NCBI RefSeq assembly: GCF_016862435.1 | Contig: NZ_BOMY01000032.1 | Location: 1 to 55,641, forward strand | Origin: Paractinoplanes tereljensis | Lineage (GTDB): Bacteria > Actinomycetota > Actinomycetes > Mycobacteriales > Micromonosporaceae | Length of the DNA: 55,641 nucleotides | Direction of reading: 5' to 3' | Shown here: positions 32,433 to 40,719 of the stretch, in pieces | How positions within the stretch are numbered: the stretch's first letter is position 1 | Layout of the letters: every line of letters starts with the position of its first letter | Notes under the pieces: model-generated | The model's database searches: none | What the model saw: the letters and a program-made list of their open reading frames with translations, nothing else | What the model was told of the DNA's origin: nothing | Program-made: the position numbers and the translations under genes

Positions 32433-34132
32433 AGGCCCGGCGCCGCCACTTCTCGGCGCGTTACGCCGAACAATCGCCGACGATCTTCCTGATCCTGCGG
32501 CGGATGCGCGCCCCGCTCATCCTGCTGATCACCAACTTCGCGGTCAGCGTCCTCGGGCTCACCCTCATCCCGCCCCGGATGAGCTTCTTCGACGCGTTCT
32601 ACTTCATGAGCTACACGGCCACCACCATCGGGTACGGCGAGCTGCCCCAGCCGTTCAACGGCGCGCAGCGCCTGTGGGTCATGGCGACGATCTATCTGAC
32701 CGTGGTGGGCTGGGCTTACACCATCGGCTCGCTGCTGGCCCTGCTCCAGGACCGCACGTTCCGGCAGGCGCTGGCCCTGCGCCGATTCAGCCGTACGGTG
32801 AATCGCCTGCGCGAGCCGTTCCTGCTGCTCGTGGGCTTCGGGCAGACCGGTCAGATCCTCGGCCGGGCACTCGACTCGCTCGGCCGCCGGCTGGTGGTGC
32901 TGGACCTGTCGGCCGAGCGGGTCGACGCCCTCGACATCGACTCGTACTACGCCGACGTGCCCGGCCTGGTCGGCGACGCCGCCGACCCGCGCACCCTCGA
33001 CCTGGCCGGCCTGGAACACCCGCAGTGCGAGGGCGTGCTGGCGCTGACCGACAACGACGAGGTCAACCTGGTCGTCGCGATGACCGCGGCGCTGATCCGC
33101 CCGGACGTGCCGGTCATCGCCCGCACGGTGTCCCCGGCCACCGAGCACCGGATGCGGGCGTTCGGCTCGCCGACCGTGGTCAACCCGTTCGACCGGTTCG
33201 GCGACCACGTCCGGCTGGCGCTGCACGCCCCCGCGTCGTACCAGTTGATGTCCTGGCTGGCCGGCGGCCCCGGCGCGGAACTGCCGGAGCCCGGCCGGCC
33301 ACCCGCCGCCGGGCACTGGGTGGTCTGCGGGTTCGGCCGGTTCGGCCGCAAGTTCGTCGAGGACCTGCGGGCCGACGGCCTCGAGGTCACCATCATCGAC
33401 CTTCTCGAACAGGAGGACGAGCCGGGCCTGATCGTCGGCGACGCCTCCGACCCGGCCGTGCTTCGCCGTGCGCGGCCGGCCGACGCGGTCGGCTTCGTCG
33501 CCGGCACCGACAACGACACCACCAACCTCTCGCTGATCGCCGCGGCCCGCCGCCTCAACCCCGGCCTGTTCATCACCGCCCGGCAGAACCACCGGGCCAA
33601 CGCACCGCTGTTCGCGGCGCTGAACGTCGACTGGACCCTGGTCGCGGCCGAGGTGGTGGCGCGCGAGATCTACGCGCAGCTGAGCTCGCCGCTGCTGTGG
33701 CGGTTCCTGCAGGACATGCCGGCCTGCGGCAACGACTGGGCAACCGACCTGCTGGAACGGCTGGAGGCGCACTGCGGCAGCCGGCTGGGCAGCGTCTGGA
33801 AGGTGACCCTGAACGACCGGGAGGCGCCGGCGCTCGGCCCCTGGCTGGACCGCGGTGACGCCCGGCTGGGCGACCTGGTGCGCAGCCCGCAGGACCGGGA
33901 CCGGCAGGTGGCCGCGGTGCCGCTGCTGCTGCTCCGCGACGACGAGGCCACCCTCGGCCCGGCCGACGACGTGACTTTGCAGTCCGGCGACCAGCTCCTG
34001 TTCGTCGGCCACCCGATGGCCCGCCGCGCCCTGATCGACACCATGATCAACCGAGCGACCAGCGAGTACGTCCTCAACGACCGCACCGTCGCCGCCGGCT
34101 GGCTCTGGCAACGCCTTTCCCGGCGCCCGTAG
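32429..34132 (+). CDS. Two-TM potassium channel with two RCK (TrkA-N) domains
   Basis: 567-aa K+ channel. A first helix (PLILLITNFAVSVLGLTLIP) is followed by the pore with selectivity filter TIGYG at 66-70 and a second helix (VMATIYLTVVGWAYTIGSLL). The first RCK domain has the Rossmann motif LLLVGFGQTGQILGRALDSLG (about 132-152). The second has WVVCGFGRFGRKFVEDLRADG. Acidic residues at strand ends (VVLDLS; TIIDLL) suggest NAD(H) or nucleotide sensing. The C-terminal part (about 450-560) is TrkA-C-like. It is coupled to the DUF6394 gene, so a two-component channel complex is likely. Confidence 0.92.
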   Translation: MKARRRHFSARYAEQSPTIFLILRRMRAPLILLITNFAVSVLGLTLIPPRMSFFDAFYFMSYTATTIGYGELPQPFNGAQRLWVMATIYLTVVGWAYTIGSLLALLQDRTFRQALALRRFSRTVNRLREPFLLLVGFGQTGQILGRALDSLGRRLVVLDLSAERVDALDIDSYYADVPGLVGDAADPRTLDLAGLEHPQCEGVLALTDNDEVNLVVAMTAALIRPDVPVIARTVSPATEHRMRAFGSPTVVNPFDRFGDHVRLALHAPASYQLMSWLAGGPGAELPEPGRPPAAGHWVVCGFGRFGRKFVEDLRADGLEVTIIDLLEQEDEPGLIVGDASDPAVLRRARPADAVGFVAGTDNDTTNLSLIAAARRLNPGLFITARQNHRANAPLFAALNVDWTLVAAEVVAREIYAQLSSPLLWRFLQDMPACGNDWATDLLERLEAHCGSRLGSVWKVTLNDREAPALGPWLDRGDARLGDLVRSPQDRDRQVAAVPLLLLRDDEATLGPADDVTLQSGDQLLFVGHPMARRALIDTMINRATSEYVLNDRTVAAGWLWQRLSRRP

Positions 34133-34135
34133 ATT
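34130..34135 (+). promoter_or_regulatory. Candidate leaderless -10 (TAGATT) overlapping the channel stop codon
   Basis: TAGATT begins with the stop codon of the channel gene and ends 6 nt before the GTG of the histidine kinase, which has no Shine-Dalgarno sequence. Confidence 0.4.
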
Positions 34136-34141
34136 GTCCCG

Positions 34142-35341
34142 GTGGACGTTCTGAAGCCACTGACCACCGTGGTGCCGTACGTGTTTCTCGCGCTCCTGGC
34201 GGCGGTCACCGTGGTGGCCGGATTCGACCCGGTCAACCTGACGCTGTGCGCGCTGGCCGCGCTCTGGATTCTGGCGATGTACACGTTGCGCCCGGCCCGG
34301 CGGGACAGTCCCCGGCAGATGGGCGTCTTCCTGGCCGGCCTGCTGCTGATCACCCTGGTCCTGGTCCTGCGCGACCCGTGGTACGCGCTGTTCACCCCGG
34401 CCTGCTACTTCTACGCCTTCCGGATCATCGGCTGGCCGGCCGAGCTGTACTTCATCGGCGGCACCGCCGCGGTGGCCGGCATCGCCCAGGCGTCCGGACT
34501 CGACCCCCGCACGCCGGCCGGCCTGACCGGTTACGCGGTGACGGTGCTGGCCAACGCGGTGCCGCTGTGCGGCCTGGCCTGGCTGATCCGGATCAGCGAG
34601 CGCCGCGAACGCGAGCGGGAGGCGGCGCTGGGCGAGGCGCGAGCGGCCAACGAGCGGCTGGCCACCGCCCTGGCCGAAAATGCCGACCTGCAGCAGCAGT
34701 TGCTGACCCAGGCCCGCACGGCCGGCGTGCTGGACGAACGCCAGCGAATGGCCGGCGAGATCCACGACACCGTGGCCCAGGGCCTGATCGGCATAGTCAC
34801 CCAGCTGCAGGCGGCCGCCCAGGCCCCCGGCGAGGATTGGCGGCGCCACCACGACGCGGCCACCGACCTGGCCCGCGAGAGCCTGACCGAGGCCCGCCGC
34901 TCGGTGCACGCGCTACGCCCCCGCGAGCTGGAGTCCGGCCGCCTGGACGAGGCCCTGGCCGAGGTGGCCACCCGCTGGTCGACCCGCCTGGGCCTCACGG
35001 TCGAGTTCACCACCACCGGCACGTCCCGCCCACTGCCCCCGGAGGCCGAGGCGGTCCTGCTCCGAACCGCCCAGGAGGCCCTGGCCAATGTCTCCCGGCA
35101 CGCGTCCGCGACGAGAGTCGGCATCACCCTGTCGTACCTGGACCACGACGTGGCCCTGGACGTCCGCGACGACGGCCGAGGCTTCGACCCGACCGCCCCA
35201 CGCCCGCCAACAGCGACGACCGGCGGCTTCGGTCTGGTAGCCATGCGCCGGCGCATAGAGGGCCTGGCCGGCACCCTGGCCATCGAGTCCGAACCAGGAG
35301 CCGGCACCGGCATCTCCGCCTGTCTCCCGGCCGCCGCCTAG
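34142..35341 (+). CDS. NarL-type (HisKA_3) sensor histidine kinase, orphan
   Basis: 399-aa membrane sensor kinase. About five N-terminal helices (residues 10-150) are followed by a coiled coil (RREREREAALGEARAANERL). The HisKA_3 box is DERQRMAGEIHDTVAQGL with phosphorylated His208. The ATPase has N-box TAQEALANVSRHA and G-boxes DDGRGFDP and GGFGLVAMRRRIEGL, so it appears active. The GTG at 34142 is likely leaderless. No response regulator gene is adjacent; the nearest NarL-type regulator is 13 kb away with its own kinases. Its partner must therefore be elsewhere. It may or may not relate to the potassium channel gene 9 bp upstream. Confidence 0.9.
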   Translation: MDVLKPLTTVVPYVFLALLAAVTVVAGFDPVNLTLCALAALWILAMYTLRPARRDSPRQMGVFLAGLLLITLVLVLRDPWYALFTPACYFYAFRIIGWPAELYFIGGTAAVAGIAQASGLDPRTPAGLTGYAVTVLANAVPLCGLAWLIRISERREREREAALGEARAANERLATALAENADLQQQLLTQARTAGVLDERQRMAGEIHDTVAQGLIGIVTQLQAAAQAPGEDWRRHHDAATDLARESLTEARRSVHALRPRELESGRLDEALAEVATRWSTRLGLTVEFTTTGTSRPLPPEAEAVLLRTAQEALANVSRHASATRVGITLSYLDHDVALDVRDDGRGFDPTAPRPPTATTGGFGLVAMRRRIEGLAGTLAIESEPGAGTGISACLPAAA

Positions 35342-35400
35342 TGCGGTGTCCGCAAGTTCGTTTCCGGTACCCCACCGACGTGGTGATTCACCAAGTCTTC

Positions 35401-35420
35401 CTGAGGCCAGCTGGTCTCAG
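35401..35420. terminator. 20-bp near-perfect palindrome between convergent genes
   Basis: CTGAGGCCAGCTGGTCTCAG pairs with itself except for one G-T position, which is a G-U wobble in RNA. It lies at the 3' end of the low-GC gene and 60 bp past the histidine kinase stop. It could act as a bidirectional terminator. Confidence 0.45.
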
Positions 35421-36463
35421 TCAGGCGGTCGATAATTGCGTCGCTCGCCCAGCTCTCGCTTCCACTCTGCCCAGCGTTCACCGGGGACCGCGGGAACAGA
35501 ACCTTGCTGTGGCCTTCCCGGTAATGGCCCACCTGCACCAATGGTGCCTGCTTGTTGTTGATCCTGGATGGAAATTGATCGACGTGAACTGGGGACAGCA
35601 CGGATCAGCACCTCGAGGAGGCCGCCGCCAGCAACACCGAGTAGGGCGCCGGCGATGAACAGGTGGCTTTCCCGGGCACGGGACAACTCGCTGTCCGAAA
35701 TCAGCAGCGACAACCAGCCTAAGGATGTGCTCGCGCTCTCTGGGTCAGCCTTCTCATCCCATCTTATAAGTGATGGAGAGGTCAGCGGCGGGCTTACATT
35801 AATGACCGTCTGACCCGCAGCAAGGGCCCCGCCGAGCACTGAGCACCCGCCAAAGTCCGGGCCACGGGTAGAGCAAGTCGGATAAGACATCGCCAACAAC
35901 CCGCCGCCGACTGCGCCGATAGGGCGCAGCATCGTCCAAGAAGCACTTACCCCTAGCCCGCCCCTGAAGTCCTTCGGAACGGTGATCGTTATTTGATCGC
36001 CATGTTGGGAGAAGCTTTCGCCCGGCTGATCTTCGACCGGTATAATAGGCGAACCTAGATCCCGTCCTAGCGCGATCGGATCAGTGGGCCTAGCATCTTC
36101 CCAAGCGGTAATACTAATCTTCTTGCCGCGCAAGTCGCCCATTTCGCCGTATATCAAAACGCTGATCCTGTCTTTTAGGTCGTGGCGGCGCGCCCCGCTA
36201 AAAGTGGGATCGTAATTATCTGAATCTACCGAAACATTGAAGTAGAAGTGCGGCTCGGGCGGCCTTACCGAATCTCCGCCGTCGTCGTCTGCAAGCTGGG
36301 CTGACACGTGGCCGAAGAAATGGGAGATCGGAGTGGGCGCATTCGCTATTTGGTATTGCCACGATGCGACACCGAACGCTATGCCTGTGAACACGGCAAG
36401 GACGACTAACTCACGCCAGCGATTTCCCTGCAGGTTACCGGGCTGTGGTGAACGTGCTCGCAT
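35417..36463 (-). CDS. Hypothetical two-TM membrane protein of lower GC
   Basis: 348-aa protein I do not recognise. One helix is near residues 20-40 (ELVVLAVFTGIAFGVASW) and one near 285-310 (LFIAGALLGVAGGGLLEVLI). About 240 extracytoplasmic residues lie between them, beta-rich in appearance (HFYFNVSVDSDNYDPTF, KDRISVLIYGEMGDLRGKK, DQITITVPKDFRG). The tail is cytoplasmic and Pro/Gln-rich. ATG at 36463 follows GGGGAG; the frame continues to 36796 without a better start. Two 60-base stretches I counted (from 36001 and 36181) are each about 52% GC, against roughly 70% around them, and many codons end in A or T. That points to recent acquisition. Confidence 0.7.
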   Translation of the reverse strand: MRARSPQPGNLQGNRWRELVVLAVFTGIAFGVASWQYQIANAPTPISHFFGHVSAQLADDDGGDSVRPPEPHFYFNVSVDSDNYDPTFSGARRHDLKDRISVLIYGEMGDLRGKKISITAWEDARPTDPIALGRDLGSPIIPVEDQPGESFSQHGDQITITVPKDFRGGLGVSASWTMLRPIGAVGGGLLAMSYPTCSTRGPDFGGCSVLGGALAAGQTVINVSPPLTSPSLIRWDEKADPESASTSLGWLSLLISDSELSRARESHLFIAGALLGVAGGGLLEVLIRAVPSSRRSISIQDQQQAGTIGAGGPLPGRPQQGSVPAVPGERWAEWKRELGERRNYRPPD

Positions 36464-36668
36464 GTACCGTCCACTCCCCTCGGCGTCAGCCAGGATGATC
36501 GCATTCGATTGCGGAAGGTGCCAGCGGGGTGTGGCAGAAGGCTGGCGGCTAATCCGAAGCCCACCTCCGAAGGGCGAGCAGTGGGACTCACCCCCGGTGC
36601 CACGGGACCGGACGCATCGCGTACGGAAAAGAAAGCGCGAGAGGACGACGCTGCTTACCATCGGCGGC

Positions 36669-37310
36669 GTGATTCCGAAAGGGGACCATCGGGACGTCGA
36701 GGCGGCGCTGCGGGCCGATGGGTGGACGCCGTGTGGCGCCGGGGACTGGGCGATCGCGCTGCGGTCGCCGGATGGCACGCGGGCGGCGCGGATCACCCCG
36801 TTCGATCCGACCGGGCCCTATGCGGCGACGCTCTACCGCGAGGCCGCGCACACCCGCCAGGTGCCTGAGCTGTTCGACCACCGGCGGCTGACCGGCGGGG
36901 GTGACCTGCAGGTCATGGAGTTTCTGCGGCCGGTCGAGGAGGCCGAGGCGGTCGCGTTTCAGTCGGCGATCGGCGCGCGGGCGGCCGAGGTCGCCGAGTT
37001 GGCCGACATCGTACGCCGGGTCCACGAACGAGCCCGCCGGGAACTGCCCTGGTGCGGACCGCTCGACGCGAACCCGGCCAACGTCATGCGCGCCGCCGAC
37101 GGGCGGCTGGTGGTGACCGACCTGTTCTACGCGGATGGGCCGAACCTCTACACCGCCGATCCCGCCCTGATCGTGGCGCGGATCCCGGAGGGCGAGCGGC
37201 GGTTCATGGCCGACATCCCGTTCGCGTCGACCGGCCCGTGGAAGCCCGGTGAGCAGGAAGCGCTGCGGGCTGGGATCGAGTCAGCTCAGCGGGATGCTGA
37301 TGCCGGTTGA
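36669..37310 (+). CDS. Kinase-fold (aminoglycoside-phosphotransferase-like) hypothetical protein
   Basis: About 213 aa. The C-terminal half has a kinase-like catalytic loop LDANPANVMRAADGRLVVTD: Asp, then Asn five residues later, then a DFG-like Asp in VTDLFYADGP, preceded by REL-PWCG. The N-terminal half (ALRSPDGTRAARITPF, PYAATLYREAAHTRQVPELF) resembles the small lobe. It is therefore probably a small-molecule or protein kinase-like enzyme of unknown substrate. The start is uncertain: GTG at 36669 gives VIPKGDHRD but has a poor ribosome site, and the frame is open back to 36333. The 3' end overlaps the convergent lipoprotein gene by 30 bp. Confidence 0.65.
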   Translation: MIPKGDHRDVEAALRADGWTPCGAGDWAIALRSPDGTRAARITPFDPTGPYAATLYREAAHTRQVPELFDHRRLTGGGDLQVMEFLRPVEEAEAVAFQSAIGARAAEVAELADIVRRVHERARRELPWCGPLDANPANVMRAADGRLVVTDLFYADGPNLYTADPALIVARIPEGERRFMADIPFASTGPWKPGEQEALRAGIESAQRDADAG

Positions 37311-37754
37311 GGTGGTCGACTCGCTCAGCACGATCTTGGTGAGCGTCGCGGTCTTCGGGACGTCGTAGATCAGGTGGTCGTCGATGGTGGCGCCGCCGGC
37401 CAGGTCGTCCAGGAGCAGGGAGCCGCTCTGGATCTGGGCCAGCGCGTCGGCCAGGTAAGCCGTGCCCGCGCTGTCGTACGCCTTAGCGAACGAAATGCCC
37501 GGCTTGCGGGCGGCGATGGTGAGGTTGTGCACCGTGAGGCCGACGGTGCAGAACGTGCCCTTCGGGGTCTCGCCCTTGATCGCCGCGGGGTCGCACTTCA
37601 GCGAGGTCACCGTGTATTCGAAGGTGCCGTCCTGGGTCACCGCCGCACCCATCGTCCCGCTGGTCACCGTCACGGCCGGCGCCGCGACATCAGCCGCGAC
37701 ATCGGAGGCGCACCCCGCGAGCAGGACCACCAGGGCGAGGGCGAGCTTCTTCAT
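37281..37754 (-). CDS. DUF4352-like lipoprotein
   Basis: 157-aa lipoprotein. The leader MKKLALALVVLLAGC has lipobox LAGC with the Cys at 15. The mature domain resembles DUF4352 (telokin-like immunoprotective fold): DGTFEYTVTSLKC, TFCTVGLTVHNLTIAARKPG and AYDSAGTAYLADALA. The end is LTKIVLSESTTSTGISIPL. Two Cys in the domain may form a disulfide. The ATG at 37754 follows AAGGCGGC. It would sit on the outer face of the membrane; the function is not known. It is divergent from nadE with about 60 bp between starts. Confidence 0.8.
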   Translation of the reverse strand: MKKLALALVVLLAGCASDVAADVAAPAVTVTSGTMGAAVTQDGTFEYTVTSLKCDPAAIKGETPKGTFCTVGLTVHNLTIAARKPGISFAKAYDSAGTAYLADALAQIQSGSLLLDDLAGGATIDDHLIYDVPKTATLTKIVLSESTTSTGISIPLS

Positions 37755-37802
37755 GCCGCCTTGTTTCGGCAGCCTGCGCCCGGCAGTCAAAGGTTCCGCC
37801 GA

Positions 37803-37808
37803 TACAGT
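37803..37808 (+). promoter_or_regulatory. Candidate leaderless -10 (TACAGT) of nadE
   Basis: TACAGT ends 6 nt before the nadE GTG. GGAG just before the GTG could instead act as a ribosome site with no spacing, so a leaderless message is the better reading. Confidence 0.35.
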
Positions 37809-37814
37809 GCGGAG

Positions 37815-38657
37815 GTGACGGACCTGAGGAAGCACATCCTGGCCGAGCTCGGCGTCAACCCGGCGATCGTGCCGGCCGACGAGATCCGGCGGCGGGTCGA
37901 CTTTCTCAAGGACTACCTGCGGTCCACCCCCGCGCAGGGCTTCGTGCTCGGCATCAGCGGCGGCCAGGACAGCTCGCTGACCGGCCGGCTGTGCCAGCTC
38001 GCCGCCGAGGAGTTGCGGTCCGAGGGCCGCGCGGCCACGTTCGTCGCGGCCAGGCTGCCCTACGGCGTGCAGGCCGACGAACACGACGCGCAGATCGCCC
38101 TGGAGTTCATCAAGCCCGACCGGTCCATCGCGGTGAACGTCAAGCCGAGCGCCGACGCGGTCTCCGCCGAGTCGGCCCTGGGCCTGGGCGAGTTGCTGGG
38201 CGAGGAGCCCCGGCTGCGCGATTTCGTGCGCGGCAACATCAAGGCCCGCGAGCGCATGGTGATCCAGTATTCGATCGCCGGCCAGCTGAACCTGCTGGTG
38301 GTGGGCACCGACCACGCCGCCGAGGCGATCACCGGTTTCTTCACCAAATATGGCGACGGCGGCGTGGACATCACCCCGCTGACCGGCCTGACCAAGCGCC
38401 AGGGCGCCGCCCTGCTGCGTGAGCTGGGCGCCCCGGACAGCGTCTGGCAGAAGATCCCGACCGCCGACCTGGAGGACGACCGCCCGGCCCTCCCCGACGA
38501 GGTGGCGCTGGGCCTGACCTACGCCGAGATCGACGACTACTTGGAGGGCGTGGACGTGACCCCCGAGCTGGCCGCCCGAGTCGAGTCGGTCTACCGGGCA
38601 ACCCGCCACAAGCGCACCGTCCCGGTCACCCCCCTGGACGACTGGTGGCGCAACTGA
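37815..38657 (+). CDS. nadE: NH3-dependent NAD+ synthetase
   Basis: 280-aa cytoplasmic enzyme that amidates nicotinic acid adenine dinucleotide to NAD+ using ATP and ammonia. The PP-loop GISGGQDSS is at 46-54. LPYGVQADEHDAQIALEF, VVGTDHAAEAITGFFTKYGD and LTKRQGAALLRELGAP are all classic NadE sequences. The C-terminus HKRTVPVTPLDDWWR matches the E. coli type. There is no N-terminal nitrilase (glutaminase) domain, unlike the roughly 680-aa glutamine-dependent NadE of mycobacteria. The GTG start is set by family length. It is monocistronic or followed by the tiny membrane protein gene 37 bp downstream. Confidence 0.96.
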   Translation: MTDLRKHILAELGVNPAIVPADEIRRRVDFLKDYLRSTPAQGFVLGISGGQDSSLTGRLCQLAAEELRSEGRAATFVAARLPYGVQADEHDAQIALEFIKPDRSIAVNVKPSADAVSAESALGLGELLGEEPRLRDFVRGNIKARERMVIQYSIAGQLNLLVVGTDHAAEAITGFFTKYGDGGVDITPLTGLTKRQGAALLRELGAPDSVWQKIPTADLEDDRPALPDEVALGLTYAEIDDYLEGVDVTPELAARVESVYRATRHKRTVPVTPLDDWWRN

Positions 38658-38694
38658 GGCGTGACCTTGGCCGATCCCGGGTAACGCTGTCCGC

Positions 38695-38889
38695 ATGATC
38701 CCGAACCTGATCCGACGCTTCGTCATCATGGCGGTCGCCGTGCCGCTGGCCGCTGCCGGCGCCCGCAAACTCAGCGAAAAGCTGGAGGCCAAGCGCGGCT
38801 CAACCCGCGCGACCCGCCTCCTGCGTCAGGGCGCAGACGCCCTGGGCGGCATGCGCCCCCAGAAAAAACGCCGTTTCTCCTTCCGCTAG
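38695..38889 (+). CDS. Small membrane protein of unknown function
   Basis: 64 aa: a short helix (FVIMAVAVPLAAAGA, residues 9-23) followed by a basic, helical tail (RKLSEKLEAKRGSTRATRLL, ending KKRRFSFR). The codon use fits the genome, and a terminator with a T-run follows directly, so it is probably a real gene. No family name is known to me. It lies 37 bp downstream of nadE on the same strand. Confidence 0.6.
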   Translation: MIPNLIRRFVIMAVAVPLAAAGARKLSEKLEAKRGSTRATRLLRQGADALGGMRPQKKRRFSFR

Positions 38890-38910
38890 GCGAAGCTCTC
38901 GCGCCTTTTT
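38888..38910 (+). terminator. Intrinsic terminator with T-run
   Basis: AGGCG (38888-38892) pairs with CGCCT (38902-38906) and is followed by further Ts to 38910. An inner GCGA/TCGC pairing is an alternative. It overlaps the stop of the small membrane protein gene and would end the nadE transcript. Confidence 0.6.
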
Positions 38911-39005
38911 CAAGTACGCGGCGCGGCCGGTCCCGTGGCACTCAGTCCCGCTGAGCGAGACTCACCCTCCGCGCGCCCGTTCCGGGCGGGCCCGCCACCG
39001 CTTGG

Positions 39006-39042
39006 GATCGGCCCCGCGCCGGGGCGAGGCGCGGGGCCGATC
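39006..39042. terminator. Perfect 15-bp GC-rich hairpin
   Basis: GATCGGCCCCGCGCC (39006-39020), 7-nt loop, GGCGCGGGGCCGATC (39028-39042). It stands in the 285-bp gap between the small membrane protein gene and the NB-ARC gene. It is a strong hairpin with no T-run, either a second terminator or a repeat element; I see nothing else in the gap. Confidence 0.55.
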
Positions 39043-39174
39043 GTCTAGGGCCGGCGTATCAGGGTGCGGCGCTCCCTGACCCCCGTAGCCGGCGACTCGT
39101 AGAGTGTCGAGGGTCGATACCCGGGTGCGGGTGGAGTCTGGACGAATTTGGACGGCGATCGGATCGGGGGGTCC

Positions 39175-40719
39175 ATGCCGGCGGAGCTGCCCGATCCGGC
39201 TCCGGCCGGCTCCGTGGAGGAGCTGGTCGAACGGCTGCGGCTGCTCAAGGTCGGCGCCGGTGACCCGTCCTACGAGACCCTCAAGGACCGGGTCAACGCG
39301 GCCTGGTCGGCGGCCGGTCGCCCGGCGGGCGAGCTGACCCGGCGGTCCACCGTCGCCAACTGCTTCCAACCCGGCCGCCGCCGGATGAACACCGACCTGG
39401 TGCTGGCCGTGGTCGAGGCGCTGCACCCGGACCCGGCCTATGTGAACCGATGGCGCCAGGCGCTGCGGGCGGTCGGCGGCGAGAGCGAGGCGGTGTCCCA
39501 GGTGCGGGTGCGGGACACCCTGCCGCAGGACCTGCCCGGCTTCACCGGCCGGGTCGAGGTGCTCAGCCGGCTGTCGCGCAGCCGGGTCGCCACGATCGAG
39601 GGGATGGCCGGGGTGGGCAAGACCCAGCTCGCCATCCACGCCGGACACCGGCTGGTCCGGGCGAACGCGGTCGACCGGGTGCTGTTCGTCAACCTGCGCG
39701 GCTTCGACCCGGAACGGCCGCCGGCCGACCCGGTCGCGGTCCTCGACGGCTTCCTGCGCCTGCTCGGCGTGCCCAGCAACCGGATTCCGCACGGCCTGCC
39801 CGCGCTGACCGCCGCCTACTCCGCCCGGCTCGGCGGCGTCCGGGCCCTGGTGGTGCTGGACAACGCCGCCACCGCCGCGCAGGTCCGGCCCCTGCTGCCG
39901 GCCACCCCGGGTTCGGTGGCGCTGGTCACCAGCCGGCGCCGCCTGGACCTGGAGACTGTGACCCACCTCGGCGTCGGCGTCTTCGCGACCGGCGAGGCCG
40001 AGTCGTTCCTGGCGGATGCCCTGGCCGGCGTCCCGGTCGGCGCCGACCCGGACGCGGTGGCCCGGATCGCCCGGCGTTGCGGCCGGCTGCCGCTGGCGTT
40101 GAGCCTGATCGCCGGCCACATCCGGCAGACACCGGGCTGGACGCTGACCGACCACGCCGATCGCCTCGACGAGCGGCACCGCGACCGGCGCCTGGACACC
40201 GCGGTCGAGCTCGCTCTCGACCTGTCCTACCGGCATCTGCCGGCCGATCAGCAACGATTGCTGCGCCTGGCGGCGCTGTACCCAGGCCACGACCTTGACG
40301 CGTACGCCGTGGGAGCGCTGGCCGGCATCGCGGTGGACGCCGCGCGCGAGGGCCTGGCCCGGCTCGGCGCCGATCATCTGCTGGAGCCGGCCGGTCCGGG
40401 CCGGTACACGTTCCACGACCTGGTCCGGGTGTTCGCCGCGGTCCGGGCCGGTGAACAGGAGCGGCCGGGCGACCGGCGCGCCGCGCTGACCCGGCTCCGC
40501 GACCACTACCGGGCCGCGACCGCCACCGGCGACCCCGTCGAGCAGGCCCGCGCCCACACCGGCCTCGGCCACGCCAGCCGCGCGCTGGGCGATCCGGTGC
40601 GGGCCCGGGCGCACTACGAGCAAGCCCTGACGCTGTGCGCCGGGGCCGATCTGCCGCAGGCCGGCGAGGTGCGCGCACACCTCGCCGGCCTGGACTCCGA
40701 TCAGGTCAGCTTCCGGTGA
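39175..40719 (+). CDS. NB-ARC (STAND) ATPase regulator with shortened repeat domain
   Basis: 514-aa signal-transduction ATPase. The N-terminal about 90 residues (SVEELVERLRLLKVGAGDPS, then STVANCFQPGRRRMNTDLVL) are the helix-turn-helix-like module of actinobacterial NB-ARC proteins. NB-ARC follows: P-loop GMAGVGKTQLAIHAG (about 147-161), Walker B RALVVLDNAA, sensor SVALVTSRRR and GLPL-like CGRLPLALSLIAGH. A winged-helix-like part leads to HDLVRVFAAVRA. Related proteins usually carry many TPRs and exceed 700 aa; here only about one TPR remains (AHTGLGHASRALGDPVRARA). The ATG at 39175 follows a G-rich site; a TTG at 39148 is possible. It probably controls secondary metabolism or stress genes. 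Confidence 0.85.
   Translation: MPAELPDPAPAGSVEELVERLRLLKVGAGDPSYETLKDRVNAAWSAAGRPAGELTRRSTVANCFQPGRRRMNTDLVLAVVEALHPDPAYVNRWRQALRAVGGESEAVSQVRVRDTLPQDLPGFTGRVEVLSRLSRSRVATIEGMAGVGKTQLAIHAGHRLVRANAVDRVLFVNLRGFDPERPPADPVAVLDGFLRLLGVPSNRIPHGLPALTAAYSARLGGVRALVVLDNAATAAQVRPLLPATPGSVALVTSRRRLDLETVTHLGVGVFATGEAESFLADALAGVPVGADPDAVARIARRCGRLPLALSLIAGHIRQTPGWTLTDHADRLDERHRDRRLDTAVELALDLSYRHLPADQQRLLRLAALYPGHDLDAYAVGALAGIAVDAAREGLARLGADHLLEPAGPGRYTFHDLVRVFAAVRAGEQERPGDRRAALTRLRDHYRAATATGDPVEQARAHTGLGHASRALGDPVRARAHYEQALTLCAGADLPQAGEVRAHLAGLDSDQVSFR

Noticed and set aside
38890..39174. Possible tRNA or small RNA in the gap before the NB-ARC gene
   Set aside because: There is no cloverleaf or TTC-type arm; only two hairpins read as terminators are present.
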